From the NCBI GenBank assembly GCA_964023275.1, contig OZ029916.1, positions 32,394,587 to 32,458,586 of the forward strand: DNA of 64,000 nucleotides, written 5' to 3'. This document shows positions 51,700-63,374 of this stretch, piece after piece. The notes under the pieces are model-generated. The model did no database searches. It was not told the origin of the DNA and saw nothing but the letters and a program-made list of their open reading frames with translations. Positions within the stretch are counted from its first letter, which is position 1. Each line of letters begins with the position of its first letter. Origin of the DNA: Norana najaformis. Lineage: Eukaryota > Annelida > Clitellata > Crassiclitellata > Hormogastridae. The position numbers and the translations under genes were made by a program.

Positions 51700-53690
51700 T
51701 AACATTGATTCATGTGTCAACAACAGTCTTTATTCCTCCCGATGCGATTGTCTTGGTCTTGAAGTTGTCTTTTAGTACTACATTGGCAGGTGTCCGTCGT
51801 TCACCTGTCACATTGGATGCAAATTTACACGAATCTTCCTGCGTCTGGCTGGCACTGTGTCACGTGGTATACTCGAGGCGTGACGATAAATCTGTGTTCA
51901 GAGGCAGGTGCGCCTAAGATGGGCGCCGTACGTGCCTGGACTGCTTCGGCGACACTAGGACGCCAGGATCTTCTGCTTCGGCGGTTGTAAATCTTCGAAC
52001 ACAGACGCCCGAGAGATCAAACGGTTTTGCCAGCGACGGAAATGAGGTCTTCCTGCGGTCAGACTGAAATTAAATGCTTCAAGCGTCCCACGACGTGCCA
52101 CCATTTGTTTCTTTTACCACCTGTTTCTACTACCATCTGTTTCTACTATGCTTCGACTCCGGTATTATCGCTTTTAAAATATCGAGGAACGGCTTCGGCC
52201 CGAATTGCAGGGAAAAGGTACAGTGCCCTTCACCTCAATAGTACAATTGTGGTCACACCATTTCCTCTCCAAATGGGGGACATCAGTGGGAGCCCTACGT
52301 TTTCCGAAAAAGGAACTATTGGACGCTAAGAAGTTCCGATTTTAAAGAACACGGACATGACAAATTAAGTCTAGATGAAAAATTAATAATTAATTAAAAA
52401 TAACTGTGTAGTTGCAATACAATACAGGCCCAAATCAGTAATATTGTCTTTTACAGTAGCCAGACAAAAGTATCTAATGACACGATAATCTCTAGGCGTT
52501 AATAAAATATTCAATATGTGGCCAAGCCATTTTATGAGTGTGGGTGCGTAAGTGCGCGTGCGCATGCGCGCGCGCGTGTGTGTATGATACCCGGCGGAAT
52601 AGAATAGCATCAACAGACATTAAAGAATCAGTAGAAAAAGGTCAAATGTTGTTATTTTTATAAACACGCTTCATTACTTCGGCCGTGATTTAAAAGCCAC
52701 ACATTTCAGAGCAAGATCAACACAATTCAAAGTGTCGGGCGTTTGACTTGTTTATGCGCCACCGATCTATTCGACCGCATTATTTTATAAAACCGGATTT
52801 TGTTTGCGGAGGAAATATTTGTACTGACTACGAACAACAAATCGTTGCTCCATCCGGTCACGCGCCCTGTACCGCGTTCACCCGTTTTTTTGTTAAGTGT
52901 AGCGTCAATCGTGCATGTGCGCGCTACCCTGATCACGTGTAGTATTCCGTCACGGTGACAGAAACTCGTTGCAACACATGGCGTTGCATTTATTCTACGC
53001 GAAAATCTACGACAGTGCCGAGTGCAGCAATCGAGTTGCGTCCAGCGCTGCTGTGATGCAGAACATCTCTGGCTACGAAAATTCGGCGTATACGGGGGAA
53101 ATTAACGGAGACGTCTAGTGTGGAACTTGGGCCGGGAAGGGACTGACCAACATATTTAACGTTTCCATCTATCCTAGTACGACACTCAGTGGCCATAATC
53201 AGATATAATCCATACATACGCTGATACCCTTTCACTGAGGACGAACCATGCAGTTATTTGTATTCCTGCCATTAATGCACTCTGAAAATAATGCCATCTA
53301 AATCAGACACACGGGAGTAGCGAAGGATGATGGGAGACAGTTGTCCTAGGGAGCAGGGCTGAGGAGATTTGGGGACAAACTGAGGAATTAATTTAGTAAC
53401 TGGACGTTTAATTTGCTTGGACTTTACACGTTATGGGTGCAAATTTTGTGCCTTGTTCACAGGCGTAGAATACCCCAGCTATGCCACAACCTACGCAGGC
53501 ATTAATTCTGAACTGACCAAACAGCCTGGTTCTTGTGGACCTGATTTCATATGGCGGCGGTGAATAATCTGGTCTCCTTGACGCAGCTGTTGTGTGGCTC
53601 TGAGACACTATGGAAATTTACATTACATTAAATGTGGCTTTTAGGTAAACAAAGTCTGCCACCATCAGACCTCAAGCAACGGCCAACAAC
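51700..53690. other. Intergenic with moderate-GC patches
   Basis: No recognised gene. A TGCGCATGCGC NRF1-type palindrome lies at 52559-52569, followed by (GC)n/(GT)n to 52585. Minus-strand frames at 52990-53608 are open in part, but I recognise nothing. Confidence 0.4.
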
Positions 53691-53693
53691 TAT

Positions 53694-53910
53694 GCGGCGT
53701 TGTGGTCTTATTCGGTAGCGCGTTGAGTTTGTAATCCAATGATTGCGAGTTCCAAACAGCTGGGCGGACTCCGTGTAACGCCCCTAGACAAGTTGTTCGG
53801 ACAAAATTGTCTCGCGCCTAAGATTTTGATATAAGAGTTTACTAATCTTGAGTGCCTTGTAAGAGAAATAAATGAATAAATTAATAAATAAATGAATTTA
53901 TTAATTAATT
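53694..53910 (+). mobile_element. tRNA-derived SINE, tRNA-Thr(TGT)-like head
   Basis: A D-arm-like TTATTCGGTAGCGCGTTGAG is followed by an anticodon arm with loop TTTGTAA (TGT) and a B-box-like TTGCGAGTTCCAAAC. The body continues through about 53850 and ends in an (ATAA)/(AATG)-type tail. The acceptor stem is absent, so it is a SINE and not a tRNA gene. Confidence 0.6.
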
Positions 53911-54259
53911 AAAAAATAATAATAACTATTTCGTCTGACTGTTGATTCGTCGATGTTAGAAAAACGTCTGGGCTGAGGCAATACCTACTGCGATTGTTTT
54001 TCTCAACCAACTTGTGCCTAACATAGCCACAACAGTTGTCTGAGTGACCAGCAGGTCTGAATGGCGGATTCTTAGCGTCGCATTCATCAAAATTTAGCAC
54101 ACTTTCCGGAATCGTTTTCGTCACGATGCATTATGCTTTTCGCGACGAGGTCATTTTGCACCGGATACTGACAGAGGAACCATTAATCGTAATAGTAAGT
54201 TCGACATAAGTCGTGGGAACCAGTTAATTCACAGATGTTCAATCAAAAAAATCGTTAGG

Positions 54260-54400
54260 CAGATGGGTCACAAACTGTTCCAGGTCAGGATCCAAGAGTC
54301 AGGTAGATAGGCAGTCAGATGGATTTAGTGGATGGTGTCTGGAATTGGAGCTGCATGATAGAATAAGGGGGAGAAGAGAGATTAGGATGCGATAGATTAC
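54260..54400 (-). mobile_element. GATTAC-tailed LINE fragment
   Basis: Carries CAGGTCAGGATCCAAGAGTC, then AGGTAGATAGGCAGTCAGAT and TGGTGTCTGGAATTGGAGCT, the same segments as at 63.45-63.55 kb. A separate plus-oriented terminus, GAAACATTCGAGATTACGAC, with (GATTACGACTAC)n lies at 54770-54806. Confidence 0.55.
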
Positions 54401-54924
54401 AACGCTCAACGTTGTGTGTATACATGTGTTGTCTTTGTGTTCTGATCTATATTTATAGCCTTTATGTAATTGTTTAAGGACTTTTAAGAAAAATTATCAC
54501 TGCACAAATTCTGAAATGGAATGTTTGAGCAACCAGCCCCAAATGAGCCTCAACTGATAACTGAAGCGTAAAACAGTTACGACGGAAAAATTTCGAATTA
54601 AGAAAATAATTGCATAATTATGTTGGGCAGATTTGGCTGTGCCACTAGCTTATAAACAACTAACGTTGGAAACCGGACTTTGTTCTTGGCATTATATCTT
54701 TGGACCACCCCTCTGACTTGACGCAGCGCTCCTTAATGAGCTGGTGACCTGCACTTAGCTTTAGAGTAGCGCTTTAGAAACATTCGAGATTACGACTACG
54801 ATTACGAACTTTGTTATATGGTGTCACCCTTGATTAAAGACCCTTAATTAAAGACACCTGTTTCATCATATGTATATACAATATATATACAATTAAAAAG
54901 CTTTTCTGAAATCTCATAAGAAAT

Positions 54925-55150
54925 CTGAATCATAAGCCCGAGATTTCTACAGCACCCAACGAGAGCTAAATCGCGGGAACCAGCACTTTCAGAGGCGCTC
55001 AGTCAAACCAAATTCGACACGCAGGAAGGGTTTGATTCCAGGGCAAGATCCATTAGTCAGGCAGATTGTGGTGGATTGTGCTTGGAATTGAACCGAAGAG
55101 TGAGATAAGTAGAAAAGGAATAATCAGAATAGGATTTGTTAAGGAGAGAT
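54925..55150 (-). mobile_element. GATTAC-family LINE 3' end
   Basis: Read on the minus strand it ends with GTTGGGTGCTGTAGAAATCT and CGGGCTTATGATT. Before that come the 3' UTR words of the family and the coding-end FHSKLKT-type region near 55.1 kb (decayed). Reverse orientation relative to the 7.5-kb copy. Confidence 0.6.
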
Positions 55151-55319
55151 AGCTTAATTACTGCCGTGTAGAAAAGAGAAGGTAAGTTCCTCCTGGCAGC
55201 CATGAGATTTCGCTAAACAATAATTGATCTTAATAATATCAGGCTCTTTTAAAATACTTTGAAATCGTATTTTTCCAACGTTGAGTAATCTTCGTTCCGT
55301 CCAGTGGATAATCGTTCAG

Positions 55320-55800
55320 AAGCTTCGTGCAAAGAAAAGAGAAAAGAAAATTGAACGAGAGTACGAAGAAAAAGCAGCAGGAAAGCAGAAAATCCAAAAA
55401 TAATTATATGAAACGTCGGGACACATCGATGCTGGCCCAGCTGCCAACTCAAACGACAGTGACGATGATGCCGGATATTAACAACGACACTGCCCAGAAC
55501 GACGACGACGACAAAGATGATCATATCTGCCAACGAAATCAAAGATACTGAAACCGTCCGAACAAACAAAGAATGCAAAGAAGTCAACATCGAGAAAGGC
55601 AAAACGAAATATACAGAATACAAAGAGACATGAAGTGTTCAAAAGAAAGTTTTGAATTGTTTTCAACAAGGGCTTGGGATGATGGCATACCGTTGGACTT
55701 GCTTGAGATGGTTAACGTGTCATTGAATCGATTTTCTGAAGTTAAGATCAACGTCAAGGGACTTGGCAGCCACAAGATGTCGCTAAGCACTGAATAATCC
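55320..55800 (+). other. Open but unrecognised frames
   Basis: Plus-strand frames at 55327-55551 (Lys/Gln-rich, then Asp-rich) and 55573-55797 (including ESFELFSTRAWDDGIPLDLL) are open. Splice sites linking them were not convincing and I recognise no domain. Could be coding or chance. Confidence 0.2.
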
Positions 55801-56719
55801 CCTACAGTAACACGAAAATGTTAAGTTCTGCGTCTGGACGTAACTTCTCGGGCGGAGGTGACTCCGACCCAGTTCTAGCCCTGGAGCCATCCACACCACT
55901 GCCTCTTCTACTCTCGGCGTAAAATGGCCTTTCCGTTCGTTCTATCCAAGGAAGGCTCAGAAGTCGCCACTTCAGTTAGGGAGTCAACGCTGTAAATCTC
56001 TGTTTATTGAATCTATATCAACCTACTGTACCTGGGAAACCCGATCTGCACACCGACGTATCGGTTATTTTCTTGGTCTGAGAATATGCGGGCAAAGAGG
56101 ATGAACGGGGTGGAGATGGGTGGATGGATGGTGAAGAATTTCCGAAGGTAGAGCAAAGCCGATCAGTAAAGCGTAAACGTCACAAATTTGAAACGCTGTT
56201 TTGAGTGCAGTCGGCCTCCATGTCTGTTATTGTGTTAAGAGTGAATGTCACTTAATTGACTAATTCATTATTAAAATTCTTGATTTCCAGGTACTGCCTC
56301 GAACTATGTTTTGTAAAACATAAAACGCTGCTTAAGACGGTTCTAATTCCATCATCATCTCTTGATTCAACCAGATGCAGTATTCAAAACCTTCTCTCTT
56401 CGCCGTGGCAACAAATGCTCACCTCGTCCTTCGCTGAGCTGCGAATGCAGTAGAAATTCTCCGTGTTGAACGTATTAGTGGACATGAACACTTTCCATTG
56501 AATGTGACTTCGTTCCAACGTACCGTTTCATAGTTTGCGTGCGCAGGTGTCTTAGCATAAAAAAGATTTTCCAGATGGAATATCCAATGACTGGAATGTA
56601 TTGCAACCTTAATTAGAAGATTGGGATTCGTTTCAACTTTCAAGCCACTCGGACGAAACGTCGTTTCATATCTCAAGATTATATTAGATTCGAATCAATT
56701 AAAACCCACGATTCAAAAT

Positions 56720-56895
56720 CCTTATCTATGTAAGATAGATTAAGATCAGATAAGATAAGATTAGATTAGATTCGGGATGATTAAGCGCACAATTCTAAAG
56801 AATTCTCCTAACTTAGATTAAATTAAGACTATGTTAACTCAGATTTAGATGCATTTAAGAATAGATTAAATCAGATTAGTTTAGATTGGATTTGC
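56720..56895 (+). repeat. Degenerate GATTAGA-rich segment
   Basis: AGATAAGATTAGATTAGATT and similar words recur up to the LRR gene start. Confidence 0.6.
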
Positions 56896-56896
56896 C

Positions 56897-58234
56897 ATGT
56901 TCCTTCGTGAAATTGAATTCTCTTTCGCATGCTATGTCATCGGCGTACTCACACCTGCTTTCTCGGGCGCCGACTCAAACTCCCGGCAGACGGGGCCCGA
57001 GGAGGCAAAATGTCCTGTCCGCGTCCGTCAGTCACCTGCCAGCGTCCACCCGGCCAACCCGCGCTGCGAGTGCAACCGCGTTCTGGCGGAGGTCCGCTGC
57101 TTTGAGCTAGACGTCGTTCCGGAGTTCCTCCCGTCCGCCGAGCGGACGCTCTTCTGCGGACTATACATGGCGCGACAGTCCATTTCCGTACTTGGGCCGG
57201 AAGTGTTTGCCCGTCTACGCGTGCGTAAGATCGTCCTCGACTTTAACCCGATCGGAGACCGAATTGACACGGATTCTTTCGCTGTCGTTGGTCAAGTCCT
57301 TCGCGAGCTGCACCTTGGGGCTTGCGGCATCCGAAACCTTCCTTCGAGGCTCCTATGGAACATGACGCAGCTGGAGCACCTTCACCTGTGGGGCAATCGC
57401 CTCGAAACTATCTCGTCGGATTTCTTCCAGGGCGCCGGCAACCTCCGCGAGCTGATCCTCTGGGGCAATCAGTTGGATTACCTTGAAGAAGGAGTCTTTG
57501 ACGGTCTACGCCAGCTGCGCCGCCTCGACCTTGACCAGAATCGGATTAAGGTACTTTCCAAGTCCACCTTCGGCCACCTGGCCAACCTGGAAGCTCTGCA
57601 CCTCGGACGCAACCAAATCCACGCCATCTCGTCCGGGGACATCTTCGCCAACATGGTTCGCCTGAGGGTGTTGACCCTGGACGGCAACGGCCTTGGTTTC
57701 ATCTACCCGAATGCCTTCGACTCCCTGTCGAACCTGTCTAGCCTCTCGCTTAGCCACAACCTCCTCCGTCTGCTTCCGGATGCGGTCTTCTCGAATCTCC
57801 ACCGCCTTGTCGTCCTTCACCTGCAGGACAACCAGATCGAACATTCCTGGTCAATGACCTTCAAGGGCTTGAGCTCGCTGCATTTCCTCTACCTCTCGCG
57901 CAACCGGATATCATCCCTTCGAGGAGTGGTATTCGGCGACTCCCCAGGTCTTCGACACCTCTTCCTCGATGGGAACCTTCTCAAGACCCTTGGCCAATGC
58001 GTCCTTCCCGATCAACCACGACTCAAGACGCTGGCACTGACAGGCAACCCTATACAGTGCGACTGTAAACTTGTCTGGATGGGGTCCTTGTTCCAGAAGG
58101 GCCTGGAAATGTCCATCACGGGGTCATGCACTGGTCAGCTGGTCAGTGTCGTGTCGTCTGTGCTGCACATGGCCACTGACCGATCGAATGTCGGATGTGC
58201 GCTTCCTCCTCCCGCACAGGAGTGTAAATCATAA
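56897..58234 (+). CDS. Secreted leucine-rich-repeat protein, intronless
   Basis: A single 445-codon frame, clearly GC-richer than its surroundings. It has a likely signal peptide (hydrophobic residues about 9-23) and an N-terminal cysteine cap with Cys39, Cys57, Cys59 and Cys68. About eleven LxxLxLxxNxL repeats span residues 106-382 (for example LEHLHLWGNRLETISSDFF). A C-terminal LRRCT cap carries Cys388, Cys390, Cys411 and Cys434. No membrane helix or GPI-type tail follows, so secretion is the natural prediction. Such proteins bind other proteins in adhesion, signalling or immunity; the ligand here is unknown. The signal peptide has an acidic n-region (LREIE), so the true start might be on another exon. 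It lies between the two inverted proteases. Intact frame. Confidence 0.92.
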   Translation: MFLREIEFSFACYVIGVLTPAFSGADSNSRQTGPEEAKCPVRVRQSPASVHPANPRCECNRVLAEVRCFELDVVPEFLPSAERTLFCGLYMARQSISVLGPEVFARLRVRKIVLDFNPIGDRIDTDSFAVVGQVLRELHLGACGIRNLPSRLLWNMTQLEHLHLWGNRLETISSDFFQGAGNLRELILWGNQLDYLEEGVFDGLRQLRRLDLDQNRIKVLSKSTFGHLANLEALHLGRNQIHAISSGDIFANMVRLRVLTLDGNGLGFIYPNAFDSLSNLSSLSLSHNLLRLLPDAVFSNLHRLVVLHLQDNQIEHSWSMTFKGLSSLHFLYLSRNRISSLRGVVFGDSPGLRHLFLDGNLLKTLGQCVLPDQPRLKTLALTGNPIQCDCKLVWMGSLFQKGLEMSITGSCTGQLVSVVSSVLHMATDRSNVGCALPPPAQECKS

Positions 58235-58239
58235 ACGTT

Positions 58240-58405
58240 CTGAGCACAGAGACAGAAGAACAGATATATAGACAAACAGACAGACAGACACACACGGAAA
58301 CACAGAGATAGACACAGACAGCCGCAGATACACATGCACACAGAAGTTAACACAAACAAATATATACAGGCAGATACAGACAGACACACCTACACAATCG
58401 CACAT
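58240..58405 (+). repeat. CAGA/GACA-rich segment after the LRR gene
   Basis: CAGACAGACAGACACACACG and similar repeats directly follow the stop codon and probably lie in the 3' UTR. Minus-strand Cys/Val/Ser frames are artefacts. Confidence 0.75.
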
Positions 58406-58409
58406 ACAT

Positions 58410-59820
58410 GCAGCAGACAATGAACCACACAAAACGCCATTATGTTTAGCGCACCTGTTGGCCTTTGCGACTTGTAGGACATGGATTTCATTTTGCGCGC
58501 CGAAAAACCTCAACTACTTCAAAATAACAGCATAACTGCCAAAAATTCACAACTTAAATGCTACAAAATAATAGCTAAGAAACAGAGTTTCCTGTGCTTC
58601 CCAAAGTTACATTACCTGCTTACTTCACTCAATGCTCACTCATTCATCCACTCATTTATATGCTCGCTCACTCAATCAGTCACTACAGTAGCCAAGCACA
58701 AAATTTATGGCTCTTGCCAGCCTCTTACGCCAATCTGGATATTCATTGAACTCATTTTCACTGGACCCTCCCTATGATTCTAAAAGTAAGTTATAATTAT
58801 GATAATAATGATAATGATGATGTTTATTATTACAATAATAATAACATTACTAATAATAATAAATATTATTATTATTTTTTATTGTTGTTTATTAATGAAT
58901 ATTGCTATTAATGAGCAGGTTGAGGAAATAAAACACCCTTAGCGTAATTTTTTGTTCCTGGCGGATTATCTTTACCACAGGGAAAATAATAACCATTATT
59001 ATTATCATTATTATTTTACCAGAGGTGTATATGATCTCTCATAAATTAAAAAATATTTTCAGAGAATGGAAGATTACTACTACTAGCACTACTACTACTT
59101 CTATCACTACTACCACTACTACAACTACTACCACCACCACCACTACTACCATTACTACTACTATAGCACTAGGCACCAATCTGGCGTCTCTCTAGCAAGC
59201 CTCAGTGCGCCCTCCCGTGTGCTGACCCATTGACTTGCAGGACTCCCTGTCTCCGTAACTTGGAGACCGGCAGCCTAACAACTAAATTCCAACCTCAACT
59301 CTCCGCTGAACTGTAACAATATCCAATGACCAACAGGTACTCAAAACTATCAATTTATGTGTCCTAATACGCTTAAATCGGCCCCGTCATCAGTAGCCCC
59401 ATTATAAGTGCGATTCAATTCTTGTATAATCCTATGCAGTCTTGTTCGCTGAGTTCACCAGTATTGCGAAATCCCTGGAAGCTGACACCATTCCGCCCCG
59501 CGACAATTGGAGGGAAGGGAAACATTCCGCCGTTGAGGTTAGGATTACAGAAGTGCTATGCATATAGAACTGTATAGACCTACTATAACTAGACTATAAA
59601 TCAGGAGCTACATAACTACTGATGTACAGAAAAACTAAATACTACGTTATACCAAATCTACTCAAATGTAACCTATGCATAAATCAGAACATCCAACTTC
59701 AACATAAGGTTTAACCTATGCAACTGTACATTAATGCCTATGCAAGCAAAGGAATTGAATAGACTGCAACAGTGGTAACCTAGATAAATGTCTCAGCACT
59801 GCAACAACTAGTCAGTTTAA
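58410..59820. other. Intergenic with triplet microsatellites
   Basis: (AAT/ATT)-type repeats occupy 58795-58900 and (ACT/ACC)n repeats 59075-59165. A GGAAATAAAACACC with AATAAA lies at about 58928 and could serve the LRR transcript. No gene recognised. Confidence 0.55.
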
Positions 59821-60350
59821 CTAGTGTTGGGTGCAAGATCAGAGAGAGAAATATCAAGGATAATGTGATGGAGCAATTGAATGAGTACGATATAATAAGA
59901 GGCAGTCAACATGGATTTACCAGAGGTCGTTCAAGTTTGACAGATGCATTAGAGTTCTTTGGAGAGATGAGGGTAGACGAAGGAAAACCTGTCGATGTAG
60001 TTTACTTAGATTTTGCCAATGCATTTCACAAAGAGTCTGATGTAAAGGTGACCAAACGCTTGCGAACAAGCGGAAGTCGAGGTAAGTACTTAAGTACTGC
60101 CACGGATTCAAAGCTGATCAATAGGCAGAAGGCAACAATTGGGCTTTGAAGACAAATATTGTGGCTGGACAAGAGTGCTAGGTGGAGTGCAACAAGGTTC
60201 AAACCTGGGATCATTGCTGTTAATAGTTTTCATTATCGACATAGGCCTATATGATGACATTTTATCTAAATTTCTATGTTTGCGGATGGTCCAAAACTAT
60301 GTGAAGCGGTAGCCGATGAGGAAAAAGCAAAGAGCGTATTGACTAGAGGC
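59820..60350 (+). mobile_element. CR1-like LINE reverse-transcriptase fragment
   Basis: Frames read RNIKDNVMEQLNEYDIIRGS, QHGFTRGRSSLTDALEFFGE, DEGKPVDVVYLDFANAFHKE (RT block, YLDFAKAFD) and then, shifted, LGGVQQGSNLGSLLLIVFII. Close to the CR1-like element at 46-47 kb, with which it overlaps at the GW...VPQGS block. Frameshifted and truncated. It abuts the 3' flank of protease B. Confidence 0.75.
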
Positions 60351-60623
60351 AGTACATCCCAGTTTGGAGGGTGATCTAAATAAATGAGGGGAGTTTCTCT
60401 TTGCTATTACAATTCGCATGATGAATATTTAAGGTCGAAAGATGTTTGTAGAAACCGCATTCAACACCTCATTTAAAACTAAAAACTGAAGTCTTTTAGG
60501 TTTCTTTATTTCCACTTCGAGCACTCCTAATAGGCAACATGAATATTTTAAACTTCCGTCTTCCTGCAACAGTCGACATAAAACTTAGTCCGAAATGTAT
60601 ATTTCAGCGATACAAAATTTCTG

Positions 60624-60794
60624 TTATGGGCTGGGAGTGTTGGCAACGATCCAGTCCAAGTAGTATCCGGTTCTTGTGTAAACGGACGGATATGATGGCA
60701 TACAGGCTCCACCTCCGGAGACACCCCACGAAGTTATTCCTGCAACAACCGTTCCACCCGAGACAGGGCAGTTCATCGGGCCACCGCTGTCACC
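60624..60794 (-). CDS. Protease B exon 6 (Ser195, stop)
   Basis: After acceptor TTGCAACACAG it encodes GDSGGPMNCPVSGGTVVAGI, TSWGVSGGGACMPSYPSVYT and RTGYYLDWIVANTPSP, stop TAA. 171 nt, as in protease A. Confidence 0.93.
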   Translation of the reverse strand, partial: GDSGGPMNCPVSGGTVVAGITSWGVSGGGACMPSYPSVYTRTGYYLDWIVANTPSP

Positions 60795-62924
60795 CTGTGT
60801 TGCAAAGACAAGACAATAAATTACACAGATTTAGTCACGAAAACCTAACTACTTTGAGCTGAGCTGTTGAGAACGTTCTCGTTAGGCTAATGGAAAAACG
60901 GCTAGGCTAATGGAAAAAACGGTTAGGCTAATGGAAAAAACGGTTAGGTTAATGGAAAAAACGGTTAGGCTAATGGAAAAAAGGTTAGGCTAATGGAAGG
61001 ATTAAACACAGAGTGTCTTTGAATCAATATAGTTATTAAACGAGAAGAAAGAATTAAAATGAACTGGAATAAATGACAGAAAATAAAGAGAACAGGATAA
61101 GATGGAATATGATAAAATAGGATAGGCAGGAAAAGATAGAATAGAAGAGGTGAGTAGAGAAAAGGAGTGTCAGATATGCAGTTCTGACTCAATTAACACG
61201 TTCACCATCTCTTAAATTCAAGTAACTTCCCTTAAGCTATAGGCAGAAAATAAATCGCAAATGTAAGAATCTGCTACTGTTTGCAGCCCGTGCTCCTTAC
61301 GTTGCAAGATCCTTTGCTTTCGCTGGCATCGTAGACTGCTATGTGGGCATCAGTACAGTCGGCCCCAATCACTCCAGCCATTCTCAAATTGCATTCATCC
61401 GTGCTGATGACTGGGATGTCAACCTTATGCAGAGCGTCCGGAAGAGTGTTGCTAGAGGCTAAAAGAATACCATCAGCCTTTCATGCATACGCATACAATT
61501 TTGTATTAAATTTACTTTTTTCTAATTTAACCCTGTAACTTCTATCGCGCCGTTATAATAATGACACAACATCAGCTAAATCGCACCAGTATCCGTGCAT
61601 GTGAGCATTACAGTCGGTAGACAACGAAGCAGTCAAAGCCAAGATCGCTATGACATCAGGCGCATCCGAGCGTGCATTGTGAAGATAATTATATCACCGC
61701 GTAACAATTTTTTTTAAATTGTTTGTCCACGGATAGTAAGTGTGATTTCCTTAAAGCATAGAAAATAGCTATTATTCTCCACAAAACTTTGCTTTTGTGA
61801 CCAGTACAAAGATATTCTGAAATGTACATACCCTACAGAACATTCAAGATGAATTCAGTGCTAGAACGTTCGAGAACCTCCTGGAACTTTCCAAAAATAT
61901 AAATAGCAGTAAAAATACAGTGGATTTAAGTCCACCAGTTCAGTTTAGTTGTATCTGCCTAAGTGGGTTCATATCTGAGATGGCATCAGGAGGCTGCAAG
62001 CATCCGCAGACGCATTTTGCTATGTCTGTGGCCAATTTTTCAAGACAAGAGCGAAAGAGTACTCACTGGAAGCATCTGCTAAGATGTGTGAAGCCTACAA
62101 GACATATTTTGGCATGCATGTCCAGGGTCAATAGAAACCTTGGTCACCTCATTTCGCCTGCGAACACTGCCAAAAAACGCTGGAGGGTAAGGCGGACACT
62201 TGATACTCACTTAGATGGCGACATTTTATAAAAGTTTTAAAAGCTTGAAATGTTGTAATTTCAAAATTTTTGAAAAATTTCAATGTAATTGAAATAGGTA
62301 ATTTTCGAAATATCATTGTCGTGGTCACAAAAGTAAAGGTTGAAGGGAATAACGGCCATTTTCTATACTTTTGAGGCATAAACCAGTAAGAAATAACACT
62401 TACTACCCAGGCACAAAAATCTTTTACCTATAATCATTCGGAAATCAATTTGAAGTCGGTTAACGATTGTAATAATTATCACACATATTATTAGCGTAAA
62501 TAAATTAAACCTTTATACAATGCAGCTGAATTTTATGTATTGCTGTTTCTTCTAAGACTCTATTATTTCTAATATAATCCTTCTCCAATCCTTCTTTTCT
62601 TTGATCGCGTAGACTAAATGAAAATTTCGATGTTCAAACTGTATCAGTGGTATATGTTTATAGAAAATGTTGGGCATGACGTAACCATTATTTCTAAAAA
62701 TACCCTTTCAAACTTTATTCTAGGCTATAGGTAAACTAGTTGCGATTCTTACATGTACGACCCCATCCGCTGAGAGTACAAATGGTTCCGACAAATTGTT
62801 CGGTGTTGTCTGGAGGGAGGGTCAGAAGACCTATGTGAGAAGGCGATGTGTTTATCGCAACCTGGAGTGTAAGAATGGAAATGTCGTTCGGAAAGCTTCC
62901 CTCTCCAATTCCGAAACTCTCGTG
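60624..62924 (-). CDS. Chymotrypsin/elastase-like serine protease (protease B), 3' part
   Basis: Three exons on the minus strand: 62924-62753 (Asp102, codon 62885-62883), 61458-61301 and 60794-60624 (Ser195, codon 60788-60786; stop 60626-60624). Phases equal those of protease A (1, then 0), and exons 4 and 6 have identical lengths. The frame is intact and conserved residues are kept: ECN, DCTD, CNGDSGGP, SWG, YPSVYTR. The first exons, with signal peptide, IVGG and His57, are not in the window. Pocket residues read Gly189, Gly216 and Ser226, more chymotrypsin-like than protease A. The closest family I know is the molluscan secreted chymotrypsin/elastase-like group. Confidence 0.88.
60882..61000 (+). 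repeat. 21-bp minisatellite in protease B intron 5
   Basis: About five and a half units of TTAGGCTAATGGAAAAAACG with one C/T variant and changes in A-run length. Absent from protease A intron 5. Confidence 0.93.
61301..61458 (-). CDS. Protease B exon 5
   Basis: From acceptor ATTCTTTTAG to donor AAC|GTAAGG. Encodes SNTLPDALHKVDIPVISTDE, CNLRMAGVIGADCTDAHIAV and YDASESKGSCN. 158 nt, one codon more than protease A. Confidence 0.92.
61955..62235 (+). pseudogene. N-terminal fragment of the uncharacterised multicopy gene
   Basis: Plus strand, after one frameshift: MASGGCKHP, then ADAFCYVCGQFFKTRAKEYS, MCEAYKTYFGMHVQGQ, a stop, and KPWSPHFACEHCQKTLEG with a GTAAGG donor-like site. The CxxC pairs (CYVC and CEHC) look like a zinc-binding head. 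In intact relatives, as I recall them, this head precedes the blocks found at 31 and 42.8 kb. It lies antisense in protease B intron 4. Confidence 0.6.
62753..62924 (-). CDS. Protease B exon 4 (Asp102)
   Basis: From acceptor CTTTTCTAG to donor ACAT|GTAAGA. Encodes HESFGIGEGSFPNDISILTL and later EQFVGTICTLSGWGRT. 172 nt, identical in length to protease A exon 4. Confidence 0.93.
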
Positions 62925-63374
62925 CTAGAAAAGTCAGACATTGCATACGGAATACATAATTTTTATTAGTTTCGTATGAATTTTGGAAGACGATGTCTGC
63001 AGGTCCTTCGTCTTATGTTGTCTAATCTGTGATGTAATTATACATAGGCTACATTACATGTACATATATACTGCAACACAAATTATCCACCCGTACATAT
63101 TTAATAAAATTATGTAATTGTATTGTAAGAGTATTTGTCAATTTATAAAGCTCCTCTTACAAAACAAACCAATCAGAAGCGTTCCCTCAGGACAACCCAA
63201 GGAAATGGGTGATTTTTAAGGCAATGATGTATATGTATATCCATGTCGCTTTGTAATTTAATTAAACGTCATATGGCACTGGCGCAAAACTGTAACGTTG
63301 TGCAGAAAATGTCGTGGTATCATATAATAATATTTATCATTGCACGCATAGTATAATCAGAATGTTAGTCGTAA

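Noticed and set aside
53700-53770. Functional tRNA-Thr gene
   Set aside because: No pairing acceptor stem and a SINE body with A/T-rich tail follow, so it is tRNA-derived.
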